64,000 bases of DNA from NIOZ-UU13 sp964444135 (GCA_964444135.1 CAYUFX010000003.1:46186-110185), one strand, 5' to 3'; shown: positions 1-8,617, counted from the first letter of the stretch. Program-made: numbers and translations. The notes: generated from the sequence alone by a model not told the origin.

Positions 1-355
1 TTAACATATTTTCAAACATTAGTCAACAAAAAAACGGCTAAAAAAAACAATTTTTTTGGTAATACTGAGCGCAGCCGAAGGACCTCAATCTTGTTTTGCC
101 GCCCTGAGCATCGCCGAAGGGTCTATCCCTAAAAAAGTACCTTTTTGGGTCATCCCGCCAGTTTATGCCGTTATGTTTAACCCCCTGCACTGTCGGGGGT
201 TCCTGACTTGTCGGGGAAATACGAAATCTGCAAGAGAGTTATCGTTGCCGAGTTTTTATATGAAGAACTTCAGAGACAGATGCTGACTTCGGGTGTAAAA
301 TATAAGCATCATAATTATAGTTTTATGGTGGATTGAGTAAGGAGACTAAAGGAAT
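1..355. other. Non-coding stretch with REP-like repeats and a hairpin
   Basis: No convincing gene is seen here. Two copies of a degenerate repeat of the type CTGAGC-N5-GCCGAAGG lie at about 63-83 and 101-123. A 7-bp inverted repeat (AACCCCC at 179-185, GGGGGTT at 195-201) could form a hairpin but has no T-run, so it is not a clear terminator. The stretch ends in a purine-rich ribosome-binding region just before the methyltransferase start at 356. Confidence 0.5.
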
Positions 356-1165
356 ATGACCAGGAACATACAACAAACGCTTTTTACTCTCGAAAGCATG
401 CCACAAAAAGTTTTAGTAGGTCGTGGCCGAACAACTGAGAGACTGAAGAGATTGGACCTCCAGGGTGAGTTGAGGGAAAAAGTTTTGCCATATTGCCGAC
501 TTGATTATGGGGACGTGTGGGAGGATACTATTAGGGGACATAAAGTCGCTGTTCTTGACGCCAGCAAAATTGAGGATATAAGAAAACTTGTAGGAGAGAA
601 AAAAGCCAAACTTATAATAAATGATCCTCCCTATAATGTTGTGGTCGGAAATGCGAATACTAACAATCTACCGAAAACTTCGATCAAAAATTACATAGAA
701 TTCTCGCGTGAGTGGGTGGCCAACAGCCTTGCTATAATGGAAGAACATTGTCATCTCTATGTCTGGATTGGTGCGGATTATAAAGATAACTTCCAACCGC
801 TTCCAGATTTCATGATAATGATGAGACAGTTCCGAGAGCTCAAGGCTCGCAATTTCATAACTATGCGCAATCAAAGAGGATACGGAACTCAAGAGAACTG
901 GATGTGGGTTCGTCAAGAGTTACTTCATTACACACGTGGAAAACCTGAATTTAGAGTTGTTTACACAGATATACCAAAAATCCTAAGAGGTTATTACAAA
1001 ATAGTGAACGGAAAGAATACAGAGAATCTAGAAAGAAGTAAATCAGATACTATTAGACCTGGCAATGTTTGGGTCGATGTTCAACAAGTCTTTTATCGTA
1101 TGGAAGAAAATGTGCCTGGGTGCTGTGCTCAAAAACCTTTGAAAGCAATTGAAAAGAGAGCTTAA
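356..1165 (+). CDS. DNA methyltransferase (beta-class N4/N6 type), C-terminally truncated
   Basis: This is the modification part of a restriction-modification system, which would methylate an exocyclic amino group in DNA. Catalytic motif IV is clear as DPPYN at residues 90-94. The protein ends at QKPLKAIEKRA, which is motif X of the beta class. In that class motif X is followed by a segment of roughly 50-60 residues holding the AdoMet-binding FxGxG motif. That segment is absent here, and neither of the other plus frames supplies it after 1140. The protein is therefore probably inactive unless complemented elsewhere. A good purine-rich RBS (AAGGAGACTAAAGGAAT) precedes the ATG. Base composition is more AT-rich than the chromosomal genes to the right, suggesting transfer. 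A nuclease-like gene follows at 2149. Confidence 0.75.
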   Translation: MTRNIQQTLFTLESMPQKVLVGRGRTTERLKRLDLQGELREKVLPYCRLDYGDVWEDTIRGHKVAVLDASKIEDIRKLVGEKKAKLIINDPPYNVVVGNANTNNLPKTSIKNYIEFSREWVANSLAIMEEHCHLYVWIGADYKDNFQPLPDFMIMMRQFRELKARNFITMRNQRGYGTQENWMWVRQELLHYTRGKPEFRVVYTDIPKILRGYYKIVNGKNTENLERSKSDTIRPGNVWVDVQQVFYRMEENVPGCCAQKPLKAIEKRA

Positions 1166-1166
1166 A

Positions 1167-1298
1167 ATGTTTATTAAAGAGTGGATTGAACTTACATTAC
1201 ATGAATTGGCGGATGAGATATTAACAGCTAAAAGCCAAGAAGAAATTCAAAAAATACTTTTTAAGTATGCTGAGGAAATATTCTTAGCGCAAAAGTAA
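1167..1298 (+). CDS. Small acidic 43-residue protein, unknown
   Basis: This short reading frame begins one base after the stop of the truncated methyltransferase and encodes 43 residues with many Glu, Ile, Leu and Lys in a helix-like pattern. I do not recognise it. The tight spacing, and a second gene starting 8 bases after its stop, fit an operon-like island. It could also be decayed sequence left when the methyltransferase end was lost. The upstream purine run AAAAGAGAGC could act as its ribosome-binding site. Confidence 0.35.
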   Translation: MFIKEWIELTLHELADEILTAKSQEEIQKILFKYAEEIFLAQK

Positions 1299-1306
1299 GA
1301 ATAGTA

Positions 1307-2080
1307 ATGATAGGGTATAAAAACATAAACTTTGAGACTTCATCATACTTACCCTTAATTTGGATAACTCCTTATTCTCAAGGAGTGTTAGATTTAGTTA
1401 ACAGAAACAAAACCGCAAAATTTTATATCCAGGAAGATTGTATAAAAGAAGCATTAAGCTATTTCAACTTCAACCGCGATTGGTTCCGAGACCCTGTTGT
1501 AAGACTTAAGCAATTAGCAAAAACTTTACCTGATTGGCAGATAAAATCACTTTCTTTTCCAAGCACAGCATTTCAGATTTTATTAGGAGGAAAAATTTGG
1601 CCTTCGAGTATGTACTTAAATTTTGTAAGACATACAACTTTTTTATATGCCGATTTGGTTGACAATATTGATTTCAGGTCTGATCCTCGAAATGGGTTAT
1701 ACGAACTTGCTGAAAAAATAGATGAGAGGTTTAAGTTTTTGAAGGCAATGATAAGTAACCATCTCTCAAGTGAATATTTCGAGATCAATTTTAAAAATAT
1801 TATCCCTTACTGGGGTCGCTTTTATGTTCCTAAGATTCCAACTAAGAGTTTAAGGGTTATTAGTTGGAAAGATCCACAATCTTTCATAAAGGGACCTGCG
1901 AAAATTAGAGACTTATACCATTATGAAAGTATGATTAAATCTAATATAAAGTTTGGGATGATGATTGTAGCTAACACTGGCTTTGCTGGGCATATTAAAA
2001 ACAGCAGAAAAGACATGCCTATTGAAATTGTTTGTTCGTCAAGCAAGCAAAACGATATTTATCTTGACCAAGAATTTTAA
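1307..2080 (+). CDS. Unknown protein in the restriction-modification island
   Basis: A 257-residue, AT-rich reading frame sits between the methyltransferase remnant and the PD-(D/E)XK nuclease. I do not recognise a family. The sequence is rich in Phe, Tyr, Ile and Lys, has no signal peptide or membrane segment, and shows no motif I can assign. Its place in the island suggests a restriction, specificity or control role, but that is inference. Its high AT content resembles its two neighbours rather than the trk genes beyond 2.9 kb. Confidence 0.55.
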   Translation: MIGYKNINFETSSYLPLIWITPYSQGVLDLVNRNKTAKFYIQEDCIKEALSYFNFNRDWFRDPVVRLKQLAKTLPDWQIKSLSFPSTAFQILLGGKIWPSSMYLNFVRHTTFLYADLVDNIDFRSDPRNGLYELAEKIDERFKFLKAMISNHLSSEYFEINFKNIIPYWGRFYVPKIPTKSLRVISWKDPQSFIKGPAKIRDLYHYESMIKSNIKFGMMIVANTGFAGHIKNSRKDMPIEIVCSSSKQNDIYLDQEF

Positions 2081-2148
2081 ACGACGCATAGGGGAAGAGT
2101 TGAATATCAGATTAGTTTTTCCCTTTTAATGAGTATGAATATATCCTC

Positions 2149-2724
2149 ATGTTCCTTCTTGACAAGGGTGTAATTCAATTTGGCGAATACGAGAAGCTGC
2201 GGGAAAGCTATGTTTCAACAAACAAATATTTGGAACTTTATGGTCTTGCGCCCCGAATATTTGGACAGGTTTGGGGAGAACAACACATAATGGATATAGA
2301 TGATAGATTCAAGAACGCAGACAAATCTCTCGACCCGAATTACGAAGGCCAATATGATCTTTGGATTGAAGGTGCGAGAATTGAGGTTAAAGCATCGCGC
2401 GCAATTAATAAAAAGAAACGCGGAAATTTAGTTTCAAAGGCACTCATATACGATTCACCAGAGCCGTTCTGGATGAACTTCCAGCAGTTGAAGCTCGATG
2501 TTTGTGATGTGTTCGTTTTCATAGGTGTGTGGGTTGATCAGATTATTTACTGGGTGCTATCAAACGAAGACGCGAAATCAAGTGAGTATTTAAGCCATCA
2601 GCACAGAGGTGGAATTGAATATCAGATAGGGGTAACTGACAAAAACATTTCAGACTTTGATGTATTCCGTACAAACGCATCAGATATAGTTGGAAAGGTC
2701 ATTTCTATCTGTAAGACTCGATAG
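2149..2724 (+). CDS. Putative type II restriction endonuclease, PD-(D/E)XK fold
   Basis: A 191-residue protein with an apparent PD-(D/E)XK nuclease core: Asp70 in YDLW, then Glu79 and Lys81 in the segment IEVKAS. The E-x-K on a beta strand after an Asp is the metal-binding signature of this fold, so it would cut DNA at a specific site. It lies downstream of the methyltransferase remnant on the same strand and shares its AT-rich composition, as expected of a type II system. The start at 2149 has no strong ribosome-binding site, so the true start is uncertain. The recognition sequence cannot be told. An intact nuclease next to a truncated methyltransferase is odd, because unprotected cleavage should be toxic. 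Confidence 0.6.
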   Translation: MFLLDKGVIQFGEYEKLRESYVSTNKYLELYGLAPRIFGQVWGEQHIMDIDDRFKNADKSLDPNYEGQYDLWIEGARIEVKASRAINKKKRGNLVSKALIYDSPEPFWMNFQQLKLDVCDVFVFIGVWVDQIIYWVLSNEDAKSSEYLSHQHRGGIEYQIGVTDKNISDFDVFRTNASDIVGKVISICKTR

Positions 2725-2788
2725 TGCTCAAGTACGGATGTATTTCGAAAAGGGCCACGAGGCACGAACGACAGGCGACGAAAATCGT

Positions 2789-2905
2789 TTAGAGATTGTA
2801 TTCCTTGATTTTACGGTAGAGAGTTCTTTCGCCGATGCCGAGGATTTTTGCTGCCTTTTCTCGGTTGCCCTGGGTCTTGGCTAATGTGTCTATGATGGCC
2901 TGCAT
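2789..2905 (-). pseudogene. C-terminal remnant of an NtrC-family sigma-54 regulator (Fis-type HTH)
   Basis: Read on the minus strand, this 38-codon stretch gives a textbook Fis-type helix-turn-helix tail: NREKAAKILGIGERTLYRKI, then KEYNL and stop. That is the usual C-terminus of NtrC-like response regulators. The receiver and AAA+ parts are missing, and an in-frame TAA immediately precedes the Met. It starts 24 bp downstream of the trkA stop, on the same strand. The likeliest explanation is that most of a regulator gene was deleted, leaving its last exactly preserved residues. A free-standing small Fis-like DNA-binding protein is less likely but cannot be excluded. Confidence 0.7.
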
Positions 2906-2929
2906 TTAAGGTTCTGCTCTGCGATAATA

Positions 2930-3613
2930 TCAGGTTTTGTTTTTAGCAGTCAGCAAATCCACCGCCTTTTTAATGTTCTCAGCCGTTGAGATTAAGAACA
3001 GCTCATCGCCTTCATTGATGACCTGCTTGCCCCTGGGAATTGAAAATTCTTCAGTTTGCTGATTATATACCGCAATGAAAACACACTGGGATGGGAAGTG
3101 GCGACTTCCCACAATGTCCTGAACGCTCTTACCGGCAACTTTTGCATGCTCAGGCACAATAATCATGAAGATATTCGCTTTGCCTCCGCCTATGGTGGTT
3201 ATTCTTCGCACCGTAGGATTCTCGATATCCATCATTATCTGGCTGACCATCAGGTCGGTTACACGAACAATCGAGTTTACGCCTGCAACTCTATAAGCAT
3301 GTTTATACGCAGGGTCTCTCATCCTGACTATAATCTGGGGCACCTCAAAACTTTTAGCCAATATTGCGCAAGCAAGGTTATCGGCATCATTGACTGTTGC
3401 AGCAACTACAACATCGGCCTTTCCGATGCCGGCTTCATTCAAGGTTTCGATGCTCGTGGCGCTACCCCTGAGCGCAACAACGCCTGTTTCTGCATACAGC
3501 TTGTCACAGATTTCCTTGTTCTGCTCAATCAAAACCACATCATGCTTGTTATCCAATAATCTGCGAACAATTCCTCCCCCAACCATCCCGCCACCAGCGA
3601 CTATAATATACAT
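2930..3613 (-). CDS. trkA: TrkA-type potassium uptake regulatory subunit (RCK domain protein)
   Basis: Cytoplasmic regulatory subunit of the Trk/Ktr potassium uptake system. It binds nucleotide and gates the TrkH channel. The N-terminal Rossmann motif GGGMVGGG follows directly after the Met, then an RCK_N domain (to about residue 130) and a RCK_C domain ending in the stretch NEGDELFLIS. I place the start at 3613 rather than at a longer in-frame Met, because GGAGG lies 7-8 bases upstream and the upstream codons derive from an intergenic repeat. At 227 residues it is a single RCK unit, as in many non-enterobacterial TrkA proteins. trkH lies directly upstream, so the two are very likely co-transcribed. 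Confidence 0.9.
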   Translation of the reverse strand: MYIIVAGGGMVGGGIVRRLLDNKHDVVLIEQNKEICDKLYAETGVVALRGSATSIETLNEAGIGKADVVVAATVNDADNLACAILAKSFEVPQIIVRMRDPAYKHAYRVAGVNSIVRVTDLMVSQIMMDIENPTVRRITTIGGGKANIFMIIVPEHAKVAGKSVQDIVGSRHFPSQCVFIAVYNQQTEEFSIPRGKQVINEGDELFLISTAENIKKAVDLLTAKNKT

Positions 3614-3633
3614 TTTTACTGCCTCCAATAAAG

Positions 3634-3717
3634 CTGGTAACTGGTGATTGGTAACTGGTGAGTGATAATTGCTTACCATTTAACCAATTAACCATTTAAC
3701 CAATTAACCATTTAACT
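3634..3717. repeat. Phrase-like tandem repeat between trkH and trkA
   Basis: A low-complexity run with two parts: variants of ACTGGTGATTGGTA, then an 18-bp unit of the form TTAACCATTTAACCAA repeated about twice (3679-3717). The last codons and stop of trkH lie inside its edge. Similar GGTTAATTGG-type runs occur at 18442-18536 and 25906-25960, also between minus-strand genes. Confidence 0.7.
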
Positions 3718-5250
3718 AATTCTCCAGGCCTTCCTTGAAAACAAAAGCAATACCGGCAATATTTCCAGTCTTCCCGCCAGCATTCCAAAAATATATGTTA
3801 ATTTCACAATAGGGTGAATACTTATTATATCCTGGCCCGAGATATAACATGGGCCGATATTGCCCATCGAGGAAAACATCCCCGAAAACGACTGCCAGGG
3901 ACTTTGATTTGAAAACAGAGCTGTAATCACTCCGCCAACCAGTAATAATGCCATCCAGGTAAAAAATAAAGCAGCTATCCGATGCACTTCGTCTTCGGGC
4001 AACATTTTCCTGTCAATAATCAGTCCTGTAGATGCCTTGCTGGAGGTTCTCAGCTTGAAAATCTCCCTGAACATCAGCCGATTAAGTATGGCGATGCGCA
4101 AAACCTTAAAGCCGCCACCCGTTGAGCCAACACAGGCGCCAATAACCATCATAACCAGGAACAATTGCTTAGCCGCGGCACCGAAGAAATCAGAGCCAAT
4201 ATTCTTTGTCGCAAAACCGGTCGTTGTGAGAATAGAAATCACCTGGAATATTCCATGCCGGAATGAGCGCTCAAATTCGCCGAGGTCAATAGCGGTACCA
4301 CGTGTGAAGAAGGCTCCAAGAGCACCTGTCCGGTAGAGACGCTCGACCATAATGACAGTTATAAAAACAGCTATGAGTCGCCACCAGTATCGAATCTCAA
4401 TGTTGTCCCAGAGTGCCTTAAAGTCTCTCGTCAAGAGACGGTAATGGACCAGAAAGTTGATTCCGCCCAACATCATTATGAATGCCAGAGTATATTCTAT
4501 CAGCCTGTAATTGGGATGGGTTGCGTAGAATGCTATGCTGTCGTCATGAGGTGAAAAGCCGCCCGTGGACAAAGCGGATAGGGCGTGGCAAACGGCATCG
4601 AAAACCGGCATCCTTTCGACGGCAAGAACGGCCGCAGATAATAACGTAAATATCGCATATATCGCCCAGATTATCCTGAGTGTATGGAACAATCCCGGCG
4701 CAGGCCTGCGGGAAGAAATCTTGTGACCCTCAGCCCCGAAGATATGATGGGCCCCGCCGGCCTGAAAGGTCAGCACCAAGAAAAAGGAAAGTATGCCTAT
4801 ACCACCCAGCCACTGAGTAAGCGCCCGCCAGAAAAGTATGCTCCTCGGCATATCGTCCAGCCCGGAAAAAATTGTGATACCGGTGGTAGTAAAACCACTC
4901 ATAGCTTCAAAATAGGCATCGAGGTAATTGGAACGAACTGCAATTACGAAAGGCAACGCTCCCACCGCTGAGACAACGAGCCAGCTGAGGGCACATATAA
5001 GCATAGAACCGGTGGGATTAAGAGCTGCCGGCTTAAACCTGTGACGCAAAATCATTCCGAGCGAAAATGAGATTAGAGCCGCTATGGCAAAAGCGGTCGC
5101 AGTAACCCAGCCGTCACCCATTCGTCCCCAGTAAATAAGAACGATTATCAGCGGGAACAAAAGAACCAGGCCTAATACCTCCAGCAGATTCCCAATAAAA
5201 TGGAATATGCAACTGATTCGTCGAAATCCTTTTCTCATTCGCATCTCCAT
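3712..5250 (-). CDS. trkH: TrkH-type potassium uptake channel subunit
   Basis: Integral membrane potassium-translocating subunit, 512 residues and the usual family length. Four pore-like repeats are visible, with filter-type segments such as GFTTTGIT, ALSTGGFSP, TTTGFAT and GNIGPC. The conserved GSTGGG stretch follows the third. It contains about ten hydrophobic segments. It partners with TrkA encoded just downstream on the same strand. The stop codon falls within the intergenic repeat. Energy coupling (proton or sodium) cannot be decided from sequence. Confidence 0.92.
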   Translation of the reverse strand: MEMRMRKGFRRISCIFHFIGNLLEVLGLVLLFPLIIVLIYWGRMGDGWVTATAFAIAALISFSLGMILRHRFKPAALNPTGSMLICALSWLVVSAVGALPFVIAVRSNYLDAYFEAMSGFTTTGITIFSGLDDMPRSILFWRALTQWLGGIGILSFFLVLTFQAGGAHHIFGAEGHKISSRRPAPGLFHTLRIIWAIYAIFTLLSAAVLAVERMPVFDAVCHALSALSTGGFSPHDDSIAFYATHPNYRLIEYTLAFIMMLGGINFLVHYRLLTRDFKALWDNIEIRYWWRLIAVFITVIMVERLYRTGALGAFFTRGTAIDLGEFERSFRHGIFQVISILTTTGFATKNIGSDFFGAAAKQLFLVMMVIGACVGSTGGGFKVLRIAILNRLMFREIFKLRTSSKASTGLIIDRKMLPEDEVHRIAALFFTWMALLLVGGVITALFSNQSPWQSFSGMFSSMGNIGPCYISGQDIISIHPIVKLTYIFGMLAGRLEILPVLLLFSRKAWRIS

Positions 5251-5534
5251 AGTTTATCAAAAACCGCTGTCGGCCTGATTTCTTAATTATATTGACAGTG
5301 GGGACTATTGCAAGCAATTTAACAGGCCAATATCACAGCCGACCGGCACAAAAGATTTGTAATGGTCGAATTTGGACTTTTGTTTTTTGGGTTTTTCTTT
5401 ATAATGGGGGCAACTAATCCGAGTTAACCAATTTAAAGATTTGTCTATAGTAAGATGCTTCCAATAATTATGTTAGATTGTTAGGCTCAGAACACGGTAT
5501 TGGTTATATAAATAAATACGTGGGGCAGCGTACA

Positions 5535-7022
5535 ATGGACGATATCGAGCGATTTGAACAACTTATCAATAGCGGCTATTGCTGCATATCTATCGTCACC
5601 CATGAAGAACGCTACGCACTTGAAATCATACGCCAGGCGGCACTTGGGCAAAAGCGTGGTATGTGGATATGGTCTGTCGCCGGCGGCGTCAGAGAGGGCC
5701 TTCTAGCCGACAGCCCTTTCATAGCTGATACTGAAACTCCCGCCACCGGACTTCGTCATCTTACCGATGTAAAGGAAGGTTCTATTTGTGTAACCCTCGA
5801 CCTTGCTGAACATCTCAAGGGAGGCCTGACGTTGCGGGCTCTGCGTGACCTTATTGACTGTTTGGAGAAGAACGGCAGCACACTCGTGATGATTGACAGC
5901 GAAGACAAACTGCCAGAAGTCGTAAAATCTTATGCAAGGCCTTTTGAAATTTCTTTTCCAAACCAAAGAGAGCTTTTAGAAATCGTTCGTAAAACAGTAC
6001 AGCGTTTTCACCGCGAAAGACCTATTGAGGTTGGCATATCGAAAAAAGGGCTGGACACCATTGTACGTAACCTTCGTGGCCTGACCCGCCGTCAGGCCGA
6101 ACGCATTATTATCGATACCGTCGCCGATGACAGGCGCTTCGACGACAATGATATAAATATCGTAATTGCAAGCAAACGACGGATTATTCAACGGGGTGGT
6201 TTGCTGGAGTATATCCAGATACCACTTGACCTGAGCGAAATCGGTGGTATGAGGCGACTGAAGAAATGGCTCAACCAGCGTAAAGACGCATTTAGCTCCA
6301 AAGCCACGAAGTTCGGTCTTGAAGCACCCAAAGGCGTACTTATGCTTGGCGTCCAGGGTGCCGGAAAAAGTCTCTGTGCCAAGGCCATTGCAACCGCCTG
6401 GCACCAGCCGCTATTGAGATTGGACCCCGGCGCTCTATTCAACAGCTACATTGGCGAATCTGAGCGCAACCTCCGAGAAGCGCTACGTCAAAGCGAAATG
6501 ATGTCACCAGTAGTTCTTTGGATTGATGAGATCGAAAAGGGTTTTGCCTCGGCTGCCAGTCAAAGTACCGATGGGGGCCTGTCCAAAAGGATGTTCGGCA
6601 CCCTGCTGACCTGGATGCAGGAGCACGAAGCACCAGTATTCGTCGTAGCTACTGCCAATGACATCGAGGCCTTGCCACCTGAACTTCTGCGCAAAGGCCG
6701 ATTCGACGAGATATTCTTTGTTGACCTGCCCAACCTGGATGTGCGAAAAGAAATATTTGCCATCCATCTAAAGAAACGCAAACGAGACCCGAAGAAGTTC
6801 GAGTTGAAGACATTGGCCGAGGCATCTAAAGGTTATAGCGGCTCTGAAATTGAGCAGGCCATCTTGTCCGCTCTGCATGAGGCATATACCGAAAAAACCG
6901 ATCTAAACACAGAAAGGATTCTTTCGGCCTTGAGGTCTTCACCGCCGCTTTCAGTAACATTAGCCGAAAGAGTCCAGTGCCTGCGGGCCTGGGCCGAGGG
7001 CAGATGCGTCCCCGCTGATTGA
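5535..7022 (+). CDS. Ycf46-like AAA+ ATPase
   Basis: A 495-residue protein. The N-terminal part (FEQLINSGYCCISIVTHEE) matches the architecture of the Ycf46/COG0464 group, and the C-terminal half is a classical AAA domain. Walker A is GVQGAGKS at about residues 272-279, Walker B is LWIDEIEKG at about 328-335. Sensor-1 is the ATAND segment, and the arginine-finger region includes LLRKGRFDE. A helical lid with KGYSGSEIEQA follows. Proteins of this kind are hexameric remodellers, and the cyanobacterial relatives have been linked to carbon or redox adaptation. The role here is unknown. ATG 5535 is preferred over the upstream TTG 5478 because the family homology starts there. A TATAAT lies at 5400-5405 without a well-spaced -35. 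A weak AAAGC/GCTTT hairpin with T tail follows at 7035-7056. Confidence 0.8.
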   Translation: MDDIERFEQLINSGYCCISIVTHEERYALEIIRQAALGQKRGMWIWSVAGGVREGLLADSPFIADTETPATGLRHLTDVKEGSICVTLDLAEHLKGGLTLRALRDLIDCLEKNGSTLVMIDSEDKLPEVVKSYARPFEISFPNQRELLEIVRKTVQRFHRERPIEVGISKKGLDTIVRNLRGLTRRQAERIIIDTVADDRRFDDNDINIVIASKRRIIQRGGLLEYIQIPLDLSEIGGMRRLKKWLNQRKDAFSSKATKFGLEAPKGVLMLGVQGAGKSLCAKAIATAWHQPLLRLDPGALFNSYIGESERNLREALRQSEMMSPVVLWIDEIEKGFASAASQSTDGGLSKRMFGTLLTWMQEHEAPVFVVATANDIEALPPELLRKGRFDEIFFVDLPNLDVRKEIFAIHLKKRKRDPKKFELKTLAEASKGYSGSEIEQAILSALHEAYTEKTDLNTERILSALRSSPPLSVTLAERVQCLRAWAEGRCVPAD

Positions 7023-7174
7023 AATACAGACCAGAAAGCTTTAGGCTTTTATCTTTTTGCCCTTCTCCTTATAATAGGTTCTGATGTTATGCAAAATTGA
7101 GGTTAGGCATACTTTGAAAAAGACTTAATAAGCCCACTAATTAATTGAGCTTAAATGATTTAAGGGTATCTGTT

Positions 7175-7579
7175 ATGGCAAAACGGAATTTATTTTTCTT
7201 ATCGGCTTTTGGCTTAAGTGCAAGCCTGTTACTTGCCGGCTGTGTGGAACGTAAGCTGACAATCAACACCAAGCCGCAGGAAGCTTTGGTCGTATTGAAC
7301 GATGAGGAGATAGGCACCTCACCTGTTACGGTCTCGTTTGAATGGTACGGCGATTATTGGGTTAGAATAAGCAAACAAGGCTACGAAACCCTCGACACCC
7401 ACTGCAAGTTAAAAGGGCCGTGGTATGACGGATTTCCGTTTGATTTTTTCTCGCAAATAATCAGCCCGGACAGAATCGTCGATTCATACGAATGGACGTT
7501 CGAGCTTGAACCCAAAAAGCAAATAAGCCGAGAAGAGTTAATCCAGAACGCCGAGAAATTGAAGGAGCAGCTTGAATAA
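7175..7579 (+). CDS. PEGA-domain lipoprotein
   Basis: A 134-residue exported lipoprotein. The start at ATG 7175 (AAGGGT 8 bases upstream) gives a clean signal peptide ending in the lipobox LLAGC, with Cys23 as the lipidated residue. The mature part opens with the PEGA-like motif pattern (INTKPQEALVVLNDEEIGTSP), a small beta-sandwich found on surface proteins. The C-terminus is charged and helical. Partners are not indicated, since its neighbours are an AAA ATPase and small accessory genes. Confidence 0.75.
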   Translation: MAKRNLFFLSAFGLSASLLLAGCVERKLTINTKPQEALVVLNDEEIGTSPVTVSFEWYGDYWVRISKQGYETLDTHCKLKGPWYDGFPFDFFSQIISPDRIVDSYEWTFELEPKKQISREELIQNAEKLKEQLE

Positions 7580-7694
7580 CAGGTTATGGTGGATGTTAAA
7601 CTCTTGCTTTTTAGCCAGCCAGAAGATATAATAAATTTGTAAGAAACAATGATGTAAATGTTTATTCCTCACTCCAAAACAGCGAGGTATTACT

Positions 7695-7862
7695 ATGAAA
7701 TTAAAGACAATTATACATAAAGCGGAGGAAGGGGGCTATTGGGCGGAAATACCAGCCATTCCCGGCTGCGTTACTCAGGGCGATTCATTTGAAGAGCTTT
7801 TGAAGAACATTTATGAAGCGGCGGAAGCCTGTTTGTCTGTGGATACACTAACAAACCTTTAA
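7695..7862 (+). CDS. HicB-family antitoxin-like protein, orphan
   Basis: A 55-residue protein with the partial RNase H-like fold of HicB. The diagnostic stretch is IPGCVTQGDSFEELLKNI after an N-terminal strand containing GGYWAE. HicB proteins neutralise the HicA mRNA interferase. No HicA gene is visible on either side, so this is an orphan or acts with an unlinked partner. It is shorter than full HicB because it lacks the C-terminal DNA-binding domain, which is common for the short subgroup (UPF0150). The next small gene starts 13 bases downstream. Confidence 0.7.
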   Translation: MKLKTIIHKAEEGGYWAEIPAIPGCVTQGDSFEELLKNIYEAAEACLSVDTLTNL

Positions 7863-7875
7863 AATAGGGGGCTGT

Positions 7876-8064
7876 ATGGCTATTCTAAAACTGGACAAAC
7901 ATGATGAGGACAAGGAAATCGAATTTGAATTGGATTATCTTACGTCTTTAACAACCAGCCAGCGTTTTGAAATGATGTTCAGAAAAACCCGGGAGATGTT
8001 GAGATTGCTTAAGAAAGATGGACACAGAAAAACTACTGAAATTATTAAAAGAAAACCAGATTAA
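7876..8064 (+). CDS. Small charged protein, unknown
   Basis: A 62-residue, highly charged protein that starts ATGGCTATTC after a GGGG-containing ribosome-binding site and directly follows the HicB-like gene. The segment SLTTSQRFEMMFRKTREM looks helical. Similar small proteins often sit beside toxin-antitoxin or nucleotidyltransferase genes, but I do not recognise a named family. It was probably co-transcribed with the HicB-like gene. Confidence 0.5.
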   Translation: MAILKLDKHDEDKEIEFELDYLTSLTTSQRFEMMFRKTREMLRLLKKDGHRKTTEIIKRKPD

Positions 8065-8086
8065 ACCCGCATTTCCCAGGTAAACA

Positions 8087-8617
8087 GTGACAAACGAACT
8101 AAGTTTTGATAGTATAGAGCTTATGGAGACCACTCAAGCCAGTTTAGACCATCTGACATGGGAGAACCCAATGGGTGAAAGATGCAAGGATGCTCTTAGG
8201 CTCGATTTTAACCGAAAACTGAAGGTCGAATTTCATGGAACCAAAGTCACCAGCGATGTGGTGAAGTTCTATAACAAGCGTGGCACGGCTGAGCAATAGA
8301 TCAAGGAAGGTAAATATGCCTTAAACTGGACACGACTTTCATGCCATGGTTTCGTTGATAATCAGGTTCGGCTCCAACTATTTGCCCTGGCTTATAACCT
8401 TGGCAATTTCCTGAGACGTTTGGCTTTACCAAAGAGAGTAAAGGAATGGTCACTGCGAACACTCAGAGTAAAACTGATTAAGATCGGAGCTAAAGTTGTC
8501 AAGCACGCTCGATATGTAACCTTTCAGATGGCGGAGGTGCTGGTTTCAAAAAGATTGTTTCAGTAAATCCTTGAACGTATCCATCGATTGAAGCCTGTGC
8601 CCATTGGGTATGGTTAA
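8087..8617 (+). pseudogene. Decayed IS1380-type transposase
   Basis: A single frame reads through two nonsense codons (TAG 8297-8299, TAA 8564-8566). It begins with an IS1380-like N-terminal segment, LDFNRKLKVEFHGTKVTSD. It then jumps directly to the C-terminal part with the pattern NKRGTAEQ-x-IKEGKYALNWTRLSCH, LFALAYNLGNFLRRLALP and ARYVTFQMAE. The middle of a normal transposase of more than 400 residues, with the catalytic DDE core, is missing. The TAG replaces a Trp expected in the EQWIKEGK motif. This is an internally deleted, dead copy. Terminal inverted repeats were not identified. Confidence 0.8.

Noticed and set aside
56..286. 76-codon frame at the window start
   Set aside because: Made largely of REP-like repeats and a hairpin. 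No protein-like pattern.
3056..3559. Plus-strand frame of 167 codons
   Set aside because: Antisense shadow of trkA, whose RCK motifs are certain.
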